Source: Hevea brasiliensis (lineage: Eukaryota > Streptophyta > Magnoliopsida > Malpighiales > Euphorbiaceae). Taken from it: DNA of 64,000 nucleotides. Each line of letters begins with the position of its first letter. Position 1 is the stretch's first letter. A program made the translations under genes and the position numbers. The notes under the pieces were generated by a model, which saw only the letters and a list, made by a program, of their open reading frames with translations, had not been told where the DNA came from and did not search any database. Location: contig NC_079498.1 of NCBI RefSeq assembly GCF_030052815.1, forward strand, positions 74,200,992 to 74,264,991, written 5' to 3'. Of the stretch, positions 32,126-43,639 are shown in pieces.

Positions 32126-34224
32126 TGAAGGAACGGAAGCGTGAAAAACACAAGTTTATACCATTGAATTCAAAAATTTTCACCTAGGGTCACATGCATC
32201 ATGCAAGATTTATTTTTATCTATTTGATTTCAATGATAAACAACATACTAAAACTCTTTTAATATGTTTTTGGATCTGTATTTGCCATTTAAGATTTTAA
32301 AATTATTCAGATTAATTTTAGAACCCTAGATTAAATCAAGAACGATTACACTAACCTCTTGATGCAATCGCAATGTCTGCGCTTTGAGATTCGTCTTCAG
32401 GACACCAGATGTTGTCCCTCTAGCTTGTCCACACCAAGAACACCTATGGCAGCCCTTGAACAGCTTCTAAAGCCTTTTCTATTAATTAGAAATTCAAGTT
32501 CTGCCTTTTAAGAGATTAGAGATGTAAACAGGACACTAGAAACAATTCCTAGTGTTCTTAATTCAAGAGATTGATGGCTAATCTCTTTGAATTGATAAGA
32601 GATGAAGAAGAAGAGATAAAAACCCTCAAAGTGGCGTGACAAAGGAGTGTGGCTGCTGGTTGTGTTTTATTTTCTCATAACAACACTTAAATAGCTAGGT
32701 TAACACATTAAACCCTTGCCACATGTCACCCTTTGATTAGCTCTAGGTTTAAGTGACCCAATCACATTGTGCCAAGTGTCAAACCTATATTTAATCTTGA
32801 TTTTAATCATCTTACAAGATTAAAAAACATTTGGCAAGCGTATGTGTTATGCCATGTGTCACCATCTCATGGTGCCACGTGTCACACTGCAAAATGACCA
32901 AAATGCCTCGTGTCTTAATTTTGAGTTCTTAACCCAAAATAATTTTTCTTCTTCTAATTAATTTATATCAAATATAAATTAATTAATTAATCTCTATTAA
33001 TTAATTTCCATTAATTAAATTCATATTTAAACACTTTAAATATAAATTTAACTTATATTATACATCCAATAATCTAGATTTGGTTTCAAGTCATGCTAGG
33101 ACTTTGCAATCTAATTGCAAACCAAACCTATTTAATTAATCAATTTAAACTCTTTAATTAATTAATTAAATCATATTTAATTAGGTGATAACTTGTGTAT
33201 GTGTGTGACTTACTAGGCTCATCACTAATTGGCAATGAGACATGATATCAACTCTTAATATCATAGAACTCTTTCTTACCATAAATGATTTCTCTAAATC
33301 ATTTTATGAACCTCATAGACCATGGTTAACACCTAGCATAGCATGCCATAGCCACCCAATTAGTAATAAGGTTTATCTTAAATGAACCTATAATCATATG
33401 TTACCATGCACTAGAATCTCTCTGTTACAAAATCCCAACTCAAGCTGGAGTCATGGTTTATGTCAAACTCCATTTGCTATGAATATTATGTTCTCTTTTA
33501 ATTCCAGTTCTTGATTAAAATATTTTTCTCATCAGAAACTCTTTTATGAATAAATCTATCTGAACTGCAAAGTAACTTGAAACATCAAGAACAATTAAAT
33601 GAACATAGGATTTTATCTCTATTTACTTAGAGGAACAGATTCCATCTTGATCAACACCTACCTCCATATATAACTAGTAGGAGCCAACACATGCCCATAT
33701 ACCCATACACAGTACAAGTATGAAAGCAGTATCAAACTCAAACTACCTATATACAAGATAACTGTGATATCTCAGGTCTAAAGATTATATGCACTGATAT
33801 GATTTATGACAAAACATTGACAAGAGTAAACTCCATGTGCTTGTCATAAGTGTCACTGGTTCGGCCTACTTATCATTTATAAGTGCCTATCATGTTTGTT
33901 ATATGGCATGAGACTCACCATTCCATCTTATTTATATCTCATATAAATAACTTGGGAACAAATATGAATACAATCTTTCTGGATAAGTCATGTCCTTATT
34001 ATGAAGTATCCTCGATTGTGAACCTATTTATGATACTTCGTGCTAGAAATATTGTCACTCATATTCTTAACAACTTAAGAATAATATTTCTAACAAAATA
34101 TCAATGGACCTTTTCTATTACACATAAATATATTATGTAAACGGAAAAGTGGAAATGCCTTTTATTAATAAAAATATGTACAAGATACATACTAAATGAT
34201 ATGCTCTAGGGTATACTACTAACA
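32126..34224 (-). repeat. LCop-3: solo LTR (2099 bp) with ATTAG duplication
   Basis: A complete LTR of the LCop family in minus orientation, flanked by ATTAG at 32121-32125 and 34225-34229. No internal region is present. Intact ends and duplication show that a full element once inserted here and was reduced to one LTR by recombination between its LTRs. The Sire-1 frame reads through the site when one duplication copy is ignored. Confidence 0.95.
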
Positions 34225-35750
34225 ATTAGACCTTTAGGATGATCCTTCTTGAATTTCCAATTTTTGGGTAGATCTTGTTGAACTTCTTGATATGGAAATG
34301 GTTGACCTTGTTGCTCTTGAAGATCAACTTGATCAACTCCCAAGTCCTTCAAGGGATCTTTCATGTGTTGATATTGAATTCTACTAGATTGAGGATCTTC
34401 AAGGGTCAACTCATCAAGATTACCTACAATATCATCATCACAAGAAATATCCTTTCTAGGATAAAAGGGGTTAGCTTCATCAAATACAACATGCATTGAC
34501 TCCTCAACAACTAAGATTCTCTTATTGAAGACACTATATGCTTTACTAGATGTAGAGTACCCCAAGAAGATACCTTCATCAGTTTTGGAGCTAAATTTAT
34601 TTAAATTATCTTTATTATTGAAAATGAAGCATTTACAACCAAAAACTCTAAAATAACCTATTTTAGGTTTCTTGCCATTCCATAGCTCATAAGGGGTTTT
34701 CTTCAAAATAGGTCTAATCAAAACTCTATTTGAAACATAACAAGCAGTATTAATGGCTTCTGCCCAAAAATAAGTAGGCAAATTATATTCATTTATCATA
34801 CTCCTCCCCATGTCTAAAAGAGTTCTATTTTTTTAGTCTTTTAACAACACCATTTTGTTGGGGAGTCCTAGGAGAAGAAAAATTATGAGTGATCCTTAGT
34901 GAGTTATAAAACTTATCAAATTTCTCATTTTCAAATTCTATACCATGATCACTCATAATAGAAGAGATTTGAAAACCCTTTTTTAAAATCTTTCAAAAAT
35001 ATTAAAACATTCATCCTTATGAGCAAGGAATACAACCCAAGTATATCTAGAGTAGTCATCAACAATCACCAAGGCATAATATGCACCACCTAAGCTAGCT
35101 ACTCTAGTAGGACCAAACAAATCCATATGCAAAAATTGAAGGGGTCTAGAAGTAGATACCTTATGAATAGATTTAAAAGAGCTCTTGACTTGCTTACTCA
35201 TTTGGCATGCATTATACACCTTATCCTTTTGAAACTTGATCTTTGATAGCCTATCAACTAGCTTATCCTTATTCAAGTTTGCAAGAAGGTCCATGCTAGC
35301 ATGTGCAAGCCTTCTATGCCAAGTCTAGGAGTCATTACTAATAGAAACAAAAAACTTGACATCTTTGTTAGAAAAAGCATTCAAATCAATAACATAAATA
35401 TTTTCAATTCTTTCACCAATAAACAATATTTTGTTATCACTCATCCTAGACACATAGCAAGATTTGGACCCAAAAACAACTTTACAGTCCTTATCACACA
35501 ATTGACTAACACTAAGTAAATTATGTTTTAAACCATCAACCAAAAGTACTTTGTCAAGAATAGGGGAGTTTTCCATACCAAACTTACTTATTCCCACAAT
35601 TTTACCTTTACCATTATCACCAAAAGTCACTTGCCCACCTCCATCTTTCTTTTCAAGTGAAAGGAAGAGATTGGCATTTCCAGTCATGTGTCTTAAACAT
35701 CCACTATCCAAGTACCACTTGCTTTCAAGCTTTGAGGATTTCAAGCACAC
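34225..35750 (-). pseudogene. Sire-1 protease and integrase
   Basis: Protease: KWYLDSGCLRHMTGN carries a D-S-G triad, followed by VTFGDNGKGKIVG and KHNLLSVSQLCD. Integrase: CQMSKQVKSSFKS from the zinc region, LQFLHMDLFGPTRVASLGG and VIVDDYSRYTWVVF from the core, then a broken stretch (34812-34982), and the GRSMINEYNLPTYFWAEA to GCKCFIFNNKDNLNKF tail. The linker to RT is acidic and ends at the LCop-3 site. Frameshifts or stops lie near 35320, 34985 and 34830. Confidence 0.87.
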
Positions 35751-35764
35751 CTACACATGATAAT

Positions 35765-37218
35765 TCAATTTAATTTAGGTATCCAAATGTACTTGGGTCC
35801 TTTTGGGTTAGTAGTTCCATCATTAAAATAAAATATTCTACCATATCCAAAATGGATTTTCCTAATAGCACACCTATAATTGGTGTGATCAAACTTGCCA
35901 TAATAGTGACAATGACCATTGAACCTTCTTATTCTTGGTCTATATGCATGAGAGTGTGAATATGGTCTCATAAGACTATTCTTTTTGTGTCCATTATGTG
36001 AATGTGAGCATGAGGCATGTTGAGTGTGATGATAGTTATGAGGCCTAATAGCATGTCTCCTATGAAGGTTTGGCCTAGATGCAACTCTTTTAGATGTATA
36101 TGTCCTACTTACATTTAGTCTGGAAGCATATTGATCAATCAAGAACTTTCTAGTTTCATTTCCACTAGATGTCTTTGATTCTTGTCCTCTAGGATTAGAA
36201 ACCTTTAGACTAGGCATTTGAGGATTAAGCTCATTAAAACTAGATGCTTTAATAAAGATGGTCTTGGAAGGAGGTGCTTGGGCAAATTTATTATAGCCAA
36301 GTCCATACTTGATGCTTGGAGACCTTTGAAAGTCCAAAATTGCATCAAGTTTGTCCTTTCCTTTATCAAATTTGGAAAGAGAAGTTTTTAGCTCAATAAT
36401 TTAATTTTTCAATTTCTCATTTTCTAATGAGAGCTCATCTAAGGATTTTTGCACATCATCCCCTAAAGGTTTATTATCCTTAGTTAAGGTCTCATTTTCC
36501 TTCCTCAAACTAGCTAGTTCTTTTTTTAAGAGCTTATTTTTCTTATGACTCAACTCAAGTTCATCATTCATAACTTTAAGAGCATTAACTAGTTCATCAT
36601 AAGAAAATTCAACAACATCATCATTGAAAGTTTTCTCATTGGAGCTTTCCTCAATTGCCATGAAGCACATTTGGACAACTTGATCACCAATCTCCTCATC
36701 TTTGGAGTCACTTGATTCATCCCATGTTGTTTTAAGTGCCTTCTTCTTGAACTTCTTTAAAGGCTTCTTCAATTTGGGCAATCCGTTCTAATGTGACCCG
36801 GCTTGCTGCATTCAAAGCATATGGGAGGATCCCTCTTACTGCTTTCACCCTTATCCTTCTTAAAGATCCTCTTTGTGATGAACTTCTTGTTTTCGAAGAG
36901 CATCTTCCTTATTCTCCTTGTCACTAGAGCCAATTCTTCCTCATCAAACTCATCATCTTCATCACTTGAGTTTTTAAAAGATACTTTAAAGGCAATGGTC
37001 TTTTTGGCTTTGTTAGGTTCCTCAACTTGCTCTCTGTTGAAGGTCATCTCATAGTCAATGAGATTTCCTAAGAGCTCATCAAGTTGTACCTTACTCAAGT
37101 CCTTAGAATCCTTTAGTGAAGTTACTTTGGGCAGCCACTCCTTAGGAAGACTTCTTAAGATCTTATTTACTAGCTCCTCATATGTGAATCTCTTTCCAAG
37201 GGATTTAATTCTTCCTAT
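35765..37218 (-). pseudogene. Sire-1 gag: knuckle, coiled coil, second knuckle
   Basis: The minus frame from about 37213 has GKRFTYEELVNKILRSL, ending in an acidic stretch and a CCHC knuckle (CFECSKPGHIRTDC). Next comes a Lys/Glu-rich part likely to form a coiled coil (36401-36700, heptad-like SHKKNKLLKKELASLRKENE). A His-rich segment with a second zinc-like motif (CHYYGKFDHTNYRC, in which the second Cys is now Tyr) and TNPKGPKYIWIPK closes the region. This long gag with two knuckles is a Sirevirus trait. Stops near 36765 and 36400 break it. The N-terminus is cut off by the Athila-like element. Confidence 0.87.
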
Positions 37219-37454
37219 TGATACACTTATATTATATAGATGTTTTTAAAAACATTTGCATAATATTTCATAGCATTTAGAATAGTAATCTCATGCATAA
37301 CCATTAATCTCATTAACTTCTATAAATTCCATTGCAAAGCTCTAAATTTCATGTTTTCTGCTTCATTTCAAATGTTTGGGTGAAGTCCTAGGGCATAGGA
37401 GTGCTCAAGGAAACTTAGAAAGGCCAAAGGATTGAGAAAAGCTACTGATACACA

Positions 37455-37770
37455 TTACACGGGTCGTGTAAGCAAAGCCACAGACTCGTGTAACCTACAG
37501 CCAGAAGAAAGCCAGAGAGCCAAGGAAGAAACAAAGTACATGGGTCATGTAATCAAAATTGTGTAAGTTATGGAGACTAGTGTAAGTCTCTATTGGGCAT
37601 AGGCTTGAAGAATTTTCTAAGAATAGAAGAACACGGGTCACGTAACTAGACTCATGTAACTAGCGCGGACCCGTGTAAACTCCTGTGCCAAAGCAAGACT
37701 CAAACATTCAGCTCCAGAGTTACACGACCGCAGGCCGTGTAGTGACGCACGGGCCGTGTACCATCCGGCA
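37455..37770 (+). repeat. Cluster of CACG-type inverted repeats in Ath-1 LTR
   Basis: Short inverted repeats with a 3-nt centre: TTACACG-GGT-CGTGTAA (37455-37471), TACATG-GGT-CATGTA (about 37538) and CACG-GGC-CGTG (about 37748). Related half sites (ACACGGGTCACGTAA, CCCGTGTAA) lie between. All are upstream of the TATA box. Confidence 0.7.
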
Positions 37771-37867
37771 GCCAGTTTCTTAATTCGAATTCTAGCTCTT
37801 GTTTTCACACTCCAAATAGACTCCTAATGCTTTTAGGATTCTAAAGACCTAACTCTAGGCTAGTTAT

Positions 37868-37876
37868 TATAAATAG
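37868..37876 (+). promoter_or_regulatory. TATA box of Ath-1 LTR
   Basis: TATAAATAG lies in an LTR about 970 bases before its end, 100-400 bases downstream of the inverted-repeat cluster. The sequence and position suit a polymerase II promoter. Activity is not shown. Confidence 0.6.
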
Positions 37877-38848
37877 AAGCAGAAAATAACATCAGAATAG
37901 TGCTCTTTTTTAGTTCAACCCTTTTTACAGAGCTTTTTGGAGAGTTTCAGAAGGGTTTTCACTTTTTCATACTTGCATTCTCCACAGCCATCTTGAAGAG
38001 TAGAACATTTATATAGAAGGGAAATCCTCAACTAAAGTTCCACAAAGATCGAGATTGTAGTCATTCTTTTTCAATTCTTTTGTTCTATTTCTCTAAGCGG
38101 ACTCTTTATGTTCTTTTATTTTATTTTCTCTATGTTTGTTAAACTCACCATGAGTGAGTAATTCCTTTATTCTGGAGTTAGGAGAGTAGCATTTGCAATT
38201 GTTATTATGGATAAATATTGAGTTTTATTTATTGGATTTGAGTTTAGTTCTTTGATTCAATTTATTGTGATCTTAATGCATGCTATGTATTGGTACCCAC
38301 TTAGTATTGATTGCAGATATTAATTGAAGGATTGAAAAGTAAAGATTAATATTAGAAAATCAAGATCTTAAACCTAGGAAATTTGACCTAAAGATAAGCT
38401 GATGACCTTTGTGGAGCTCCAAAATTAATCATAGATCTTAAAGGGTTTTTAATTAATTTAATCACCATGAAAGTAGGGTTTAGGTTAATTAAAATATACC
38501 TTCAGTGCCTTGAGACAGGACTCAGGATAACTTAGGATCAATTTCCATTAAGGCAACTATTCTCAATCCGATGAATAGACAATATTAAAATCCATAATAA
38601 GGTTGCAGCGTGAAATCTTAATTCTGAAATTGCTTTTATAAATAGTTTAATTCAAAATTTACTTTCAGTATCCAAAATAGGTTTAACTCATTCTCCATCT
38701 ATATTTGGTAGCCTAAACAGTCAAAATTGCTGTGTAGCCTGATACTTGCTAATTAAATTCCTTATGGGAATGATACTTTACTCACTACTCTATTACTTGT
38801 TAGTGACCCGTGCACTTGCGGTGGTTGTAAAACCAGCAAATAAGTTTT

Positions 38849-38865
38849 TGGCGCCATTGCTGGGA
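38849..38865 (+). other. Ath-1 primer binding site (tRNA-Asp type)
   Basis: TGGCGCCATTGCTGGGA resembles the complement of tRNA-Asp used by Athila and related elements (TGGCGCCGTTGCCGGGGA, from memory) with a few C/G to T/A changes. About 120 bases of leader follow up to the gag start. Confidence 0.75.
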
Positions 38866-38988
38866 AGTTTTAATTTTAGTAATATTATGTGAAAAGTAAT
38901 GTAGCTGATTTACGCATTTTCATTTATTGTTTAATTTTGTTTAAATTGTTATATTCTCTTATTCTTTCTCAGGTGATTAGTTTGGTAC

Positions 38989-39248
38989 ATGACCAGAACA
39001 AGATCAGAGGAAGAAGTCTTTGATTTGGATCCAGAGATAGACAGAACCCTAAGAACTATCAAGAGGGAGAGGAAACGTAAAGGACAAGATCAAGGAAATC
39101 CAGAAATTCCATATGTGGCCAACAATAATAATAACAGGCCGAGAATCTTAAAGGACTACGGAGTTCCCTCCATATAAGGAATCCAACCTAGTGTTACAAG
39201 ACCCATAATAGATGCCAACAATTTTGAACTAAAACCAGTATGGCTCCA
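38989..39248 (+). pseudogene. Ath-1 gag N-terminus
   Basis: The ATG at 38989 opens MTRTRSEEEVFDLDPEIDRT with a basic KRERKRKGQD stretch, an Asn run and ILKDYGVPSI, then a TAA. The frame goes on with a segment like the ANNFELKP motif seen at this spot in Athila-type gag. It is cut at 39249 by the Tek-3 LTR. About 86 codons of what should be a much longer gag remain. It is not a host gene: the primer site and LTR just upstream explain it. Confidence 0.75.
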
Positions 39249-42200
39249 TGTAACATCTTCCCTGTACGTATTCTGTATGTTATGTTGCTCCAAAGACCTA
39301 ATGTTAGTCCGGGCAAGTCAGGATATTTGGAACTACACTTCGGTGATAGTGAACAAACATATAATGATGAAATAAATAAAAATAAAAAACATGAAAAATA
39401 AAAAGAGAAAATGAAATAAGGTTATACGAGTTGGCACCGTAGCAATGGGTGACCGCACCGGGAAGTTACGGCGAAGGCAATTGCTGACTCTAGGATCGCG
39501 GGGAACCCTCGAAATTAAATTTTGGGACATAATTAAAGGTTTATTAAAATGTAATTGACACTAGAAATATCAAAAAAAATTAATAAATTAGTATAAAGAA
39601 AAACAAAAAATAGAGAAACAGACAAAAATTGGTTTTACTGAGAAATCGGGAATACAACCCGAAGAGGGGCATTTTGGTCATTTGACACCTAGAGTTGTCT
39701 TTTAACCTCAATGTCCATTAAAAATAAGTGGTATTACACTTTGAAAATGTCATGAAAAATTAAATTGTGGTACATTATATTAATAGTGAAAGAAATGGGG
39801 CATAAATCCAATTTATGAAACTTTGAATAATTAAACAATAAATTAAAGTTAGTGCTCCACTAACTCATGAATTGGGACACATTTATGAGACTTTGGGACA
39901 GTAGCAACTCATCTTCAACCTTGAGAAATAACCAGCCAAATTCCTCCATGAAAGAAACTCCACGGCAGAAAGTGAGGAAGCTCATGCAACCTTGAATTAA
40001 GCCTCTTTTCCACTTGGTTTCTTCATTAAAGCTTGCACATTCACCTTAAGGAAGCTTTTAGGAGCAAGAAAGGAAGGGTTTGGTGAGGTTTGGGGAAAAC
40101 TCTCCAAGGGTAAGTGTCCATTTCTTCTTTCTTTCTTTAGTAAAGTTGACTATTAAGTTGAGGTTAGTTGAATGGTGAAGAGAATGGAAGGATTTGTTAA
40201 GTTATTGAATTGTTCAATTTCGAGAGCCATGAGAACCTAAGTTGCTTAAGTTTTTCTTACCTCTAATGGATGGAAATTAATGTTGATTTAGTCATTTTAA
40301 AGTAGTAGTAAATTAATTTTCATGTATATGTACATTGAGTACTTGAATTTAAGGATTTGGAAAGCAAATTGAATACCTTAGCAAACTGCCACTTTTGGCA
40401 GCCTTTAAATTCATGAATTAATGTTTGATTTAATGAATTTCATTGATGAATTATGGTGAAGATGAATTGAGGGCAGTGTATGTGAATGTTAGTGGAAGTG
40501 TTTGTATAAAATTAAGTGATCAAGTGTATTGATATTGTGTTGTTGTTGGTAGTACATAAATTGAGCTATAAGCACAAATTTGTGATCCCAATTGGTATGA
40601 GGCCAATTGGAGGCAAAACTAGACATAAAATAGGCCAACTTTCATGAAGAAATGTTGCCAAAATTCTACCTATAATTAACCTAAAAAATGACCTAATCCG
40701 TAATTGGTAATGTGCAAACCCAGATTTTTGACCATATAAACAGTAGTGACTAAAATGACCATAACTCACTCAAAATAGGTCCAAATGACCTGAAAATTAT
40801 ACCATGGAAAGCTTAGACACAGAGCTACAATTCTTATGAAGACACTAAAGCCCAGAAATGGCCAGAAGCAAGTCAAATTTCTTGCCCAAATTAGGGTACC
40901 AAAACTGCCAGAACTGAATTTGACCTAAAATTGACCAAAGTTTGCACTAAAGATGCAATCTGTTCAGTTTTAGTAAATTGACCATATCTTGGTCTATATA
41001 ACCCAGAATGACCTGAAATTTGTGCCAAAAGTTCAATAAGACATAGAGCTACAATTTTTCTTCTTTGATCAGAAGCTAAAAACCAAGAGAAATAGGACAT
41101 TAAGCTAGACCAATGTAGTACACTAAAACTAAAAATTTGACATTAACATACAATGAAGCTTTAAAATAATTTGGCAATAAATGCCAACTTGTGAAAAGGG
41201 TAAATTGCACTATATTGACAGCATATTGAATTACAAATTATGACATGTTGATACTAGAATCAACTTATCCATGATATCTAAAATGGTCAACATTTGCATT
41301 GACTTGTGAATTACATAATAACTAGTAAACTAAAAAAAATGAAGAATTAAACAATTAATTTATAATGTGCCCTAGTTTACCTAGTTGACTAGTCTGGATA
41401 GGTTGGCATGCCAATAGAATTCTGATAGCTGTTCTGTAAATGGTTTTATGCCATAGTGTATTTTTATGGCTTATTATGCTGTACTGTGATTTTAATAGCC
41501 TACGGCTATACGGATTGTGTTATTACACTTGGCTTATCGCCTAATTGACTATATGGCTCTTTAGCCACACTGTTTGCACACCGAGAGATACTTTGTGACT
41601 GATAGTGTGACGGCCCGAGGTACTAGGTACCCAGTGCCAGTATATTCGTTTATCCAGTATGGTCAGTGTATAGGCTACACGGGCAGTTAATTTAAGCATT
41701 ATTAAATTCAAATAGCTAAATTCAGTTTATTGACATACAGCACCACCAAAATTAGCAAGAATGAAATGTTTGCAAATAAAAGTAGAAACTAAAACTGCAA
41801 AGAATATCGATGTCATAAATTCATAAACAATTCATTTATTTTATTTTAGTGTATATTTCTTTATAATTGGCACCACTAAGCAGAATTACTTAGCACGTTG
41901 CTTTTGCTACGCGTAGGTATTGCACACACAGCAGACCTATGATTGGGTGAGACATCAGATCTACACAGGAATCAAGAGTCATCCGCACTACACTGCATAC
42001 ATGGTAAGACTTAGGATCTTGTGTGATGACTATCAGTTGTATTTTGACATTTTGTTATGTAATATGTATATCATAAAACTTTAAGGTTTGTAATAGTATT
42101 TACATATTAAACTCCTATGGAGAGTGTTTGGATGAATGTAAATTATGATGGATTGTATTTTGAAACTATGAAATTTTGAGACTGAAAAATTAGTTGGAAG

Positions 42201-42469
42201 GTTGAGATTATCATATTGAACTGTTTTTAACAGGTTTAGAAGGATAGTTGTCCAAAATACAAACGACACCTTGTCAGATTTTTATTACCATTTTTGAAAC
42301 ACTAATTTTATTAAAATATGAAAATAGAACCAATATGTTTTGAATATCACATAAAGACCTCTTAAATCAAATTGAGTTCAGAAAATAAGATAATCATAGA
42401 CTAGGTGCTCCAGCACGTCGTGTATCACGCCTTGCTCAGCTACACTATAGATGAGTGAGAAGTGTTATA
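39249..42469 (+). repeat. Tek-3 5' LTR (3221 bp)
   Basis: Starts TGTAACATCTTCCCTG and ends GTGTTATA, a decayed form of the usual GTGTCACA. A strong splice donor-like CAAGGGTAAGT at about 40105 is followed by a pyrimidine tract and TTTAG at about 40140. The same is seen in the 3' LTR (about 63696-63730). The two-hairpin block is at 41876-41912. No telo-box was found, unlike in Tek-2, Tek-4 and Tek-5. Confidence 0.88.
41876..41912 (+). other. Two-hairpin block in Tek-3 LTR
   Basis: Stem 1 CTAAG/CTTAG. Stem 2 CGTTGC/GCTACG around TTTT with a U-U mismatch at the same place where Tek-2 has U-C and Tek-5 has C-A. The outer pair has decayed to A-C. Confidence 0.55.
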
Positions 42470-42474
42470 TTTTG

Positions 42475-42487
42475 TGGTATCAGAGCA
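42475..42487 (+). other. Tek-3 primer binding site
   Basis: TGGTATCAGAGCA lies five bases after the LTR, identical to Tek-2. Confidence 0.88.
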
Positions 42488-42593
42488 CAATTTAGGCATT
42501 TCTAGACCTAGATAGATTACATATCATGCATTGCATTGTAAGTGTTAAGATGGCTCTAATGCAAATATTTTAATTTGTTATTTTGATCAGAAT

Positions 42594-43639
42594 ATGGACT
42601 ACACATCGCAGAGAGCGATCAATGAGGAGGTGGAGAGTCATGCTCCATCTATGACTGAGCCAGGAGATAGGAGGGAACTTGCTCTACCAGTACCAGAGGC
42701 ACCAACCACATTTTAGTAAATGGCTGAGTTCTTTAGATAGATGGTAGGAGTTATGCCACCACCACCACTTCCACATCAAAAATCTCATATGGAGAAACTT
42801 AGAAAATTCGGAGCAGTGGATTTTCTAGGCAAAAGGGAAGATGATTCAATCACAACTGAAAGCAATTGGACAGAACCAGAAAAGTCTTAAAACAACTTCA
42901 TTGTACTCCATAGCAGAATTTGGAAGCTGTTGTATCACTACTGCAAGATGATGCATACCAATGGTGGGATACAGTAACTAGTGATGTGCTGCCAGAACAA
43001 ATAACTTGAGATTTCTTTCTCACTGAGTTCAGAAAGAAGTATGTGGACAGTGTATACTTGGAAGAGAGGAGAAGGGAATTTATTACCCTACACTAGAGAC
43101 AGCTAACAGTGGCTGAATATGAAAGAGAATTTGTCAGACTGAGCAGCTATGGGCAGAAAATAGTCCCTAATGAGGCCAAGAGATGCAAGAGATTTGAGAA
43201 AGGACTCAATGATAACATTAAAGTAATGATTAGAGCCTTGGGGATTACATAGTTTGCCAAGTTAGTGGAAGCTACACTGAAGGTCGAAAAAGTAAGAATA
43301 AATGAGCAGAGTAGAAGGGACAGACAGCAGAAAAGAGGTCAGGGTCAGACCAGTACATCTTCTGCCCCTAGTAAGAAATTCAGAGGTTCGCCTACTGAAA
43401 GTTTCAGTAGAGCACCAAGTCAGGGTCAGTCACAGAGGCCCAAATCTCAGTTTGCACCGAGGTGAGGCCAGTCCACACCTTCAGTGGCTAGCTCTCCATG
43501 GACAGGGTTCAGGGGACCAGCCTCAATAGTATCTATTACTTGCCCACATTGCCAAAAATGGCATAAGGGGGAATGTTGGAGAATGATAGGTTCTTGTTTA
43601 CAGTGTGGGTCTATAGACCACCTAATCCGAGATTGTCTG
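42594..43639 (+). pseudogene. Tek-3 gag, N-terminal part
   Basis: The ATG at 42594 opens MDYTSQRAINEEVESHAP, aligned with Tek-2 gag. The same order follows: DFLGKREDD, LLQDDAYQWWDTV, RKKYVDSVYLEERRREF, ERCKRFEKGLND-like sequence, and a Ser/Gln linker. The zinc region has CPHCQKWHKGEC and CLQCGSIDHLIRDC. Stops include two at a Gln-Met position (about 42716), the TGA at 43007 shared with Tek-2, and several Gln to TAG changes. Tek-4 inserted directly after the last knuckle Cys; the gag resumes at 59159. Confidence 0.87.

Larger units (their letters stand above)
12003..37218 (-). mobile_element. Sire-1: Sirevirus-type Copia, split by three insertions
   Basis: Reading the minus strand and skipping the inserts at 34224-32126 and 31561-13534, the order is gag, protease, integrase, RT, RNase H, untranslated tail. 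Wording in gag (two CCHC knuckles and a coiled coil), protease and RT is characteristic of Sireviruses (SIRE/Maximus). The frame runs on across the LCop-3 and Tek-2 sites when one duplication copy is dropped, so the pieces were one element. The 5' end is cut within gag by the Athila-like element at about 37219. Its 3' tail meets LCop-1 at 12002. No LTR of its own is in the window. Confidence 0.85.
37219..38838 (+). repeat. Ath-1 5' LTR (about 1.6 kb)
   Basis: The start (TGATACAC) and end (CCAGCA) are proposed from context, since the partner LTR is not in the window. It contains the inverted-repeat cluster (37455-37770), a TATAAATAG box (37868-37876), and a transcribed-looking pyrimidine-rich stretch after it. 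I see no gene in it. Confidence 0.6.
37219..39248 (+). mobile_element. Ath-1: Athila-like Gypsy element, 5' part
   Basis: A 5' LTR of about 1.6 kb, a tRNA-Asp-type primer site and the beginning of gag. It entered the Sire-1 gag at about 37219 and is itself interrupted by Tek-3 at 39249. The remainder must lie beyond the right end of the window. The left boundary is inferred from the loss of Sire-1 homology at a TGATACAC, so it is uncertain by some bases. Confidence 0.7.

Noticed and set aside
36401..36781. Coiled-coil host gene on the minus strand
   Set aside because: It lies between two zinc knuckles in the expected order of Sirevirus gag, and no splice or promoter context supports a host gene.
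38989..39177. Small host gene with basic N-terminus
   Set aside because: It directly follows an LTR and a tRNA-Asp-type primer site and matches the start of Athila-type gag.
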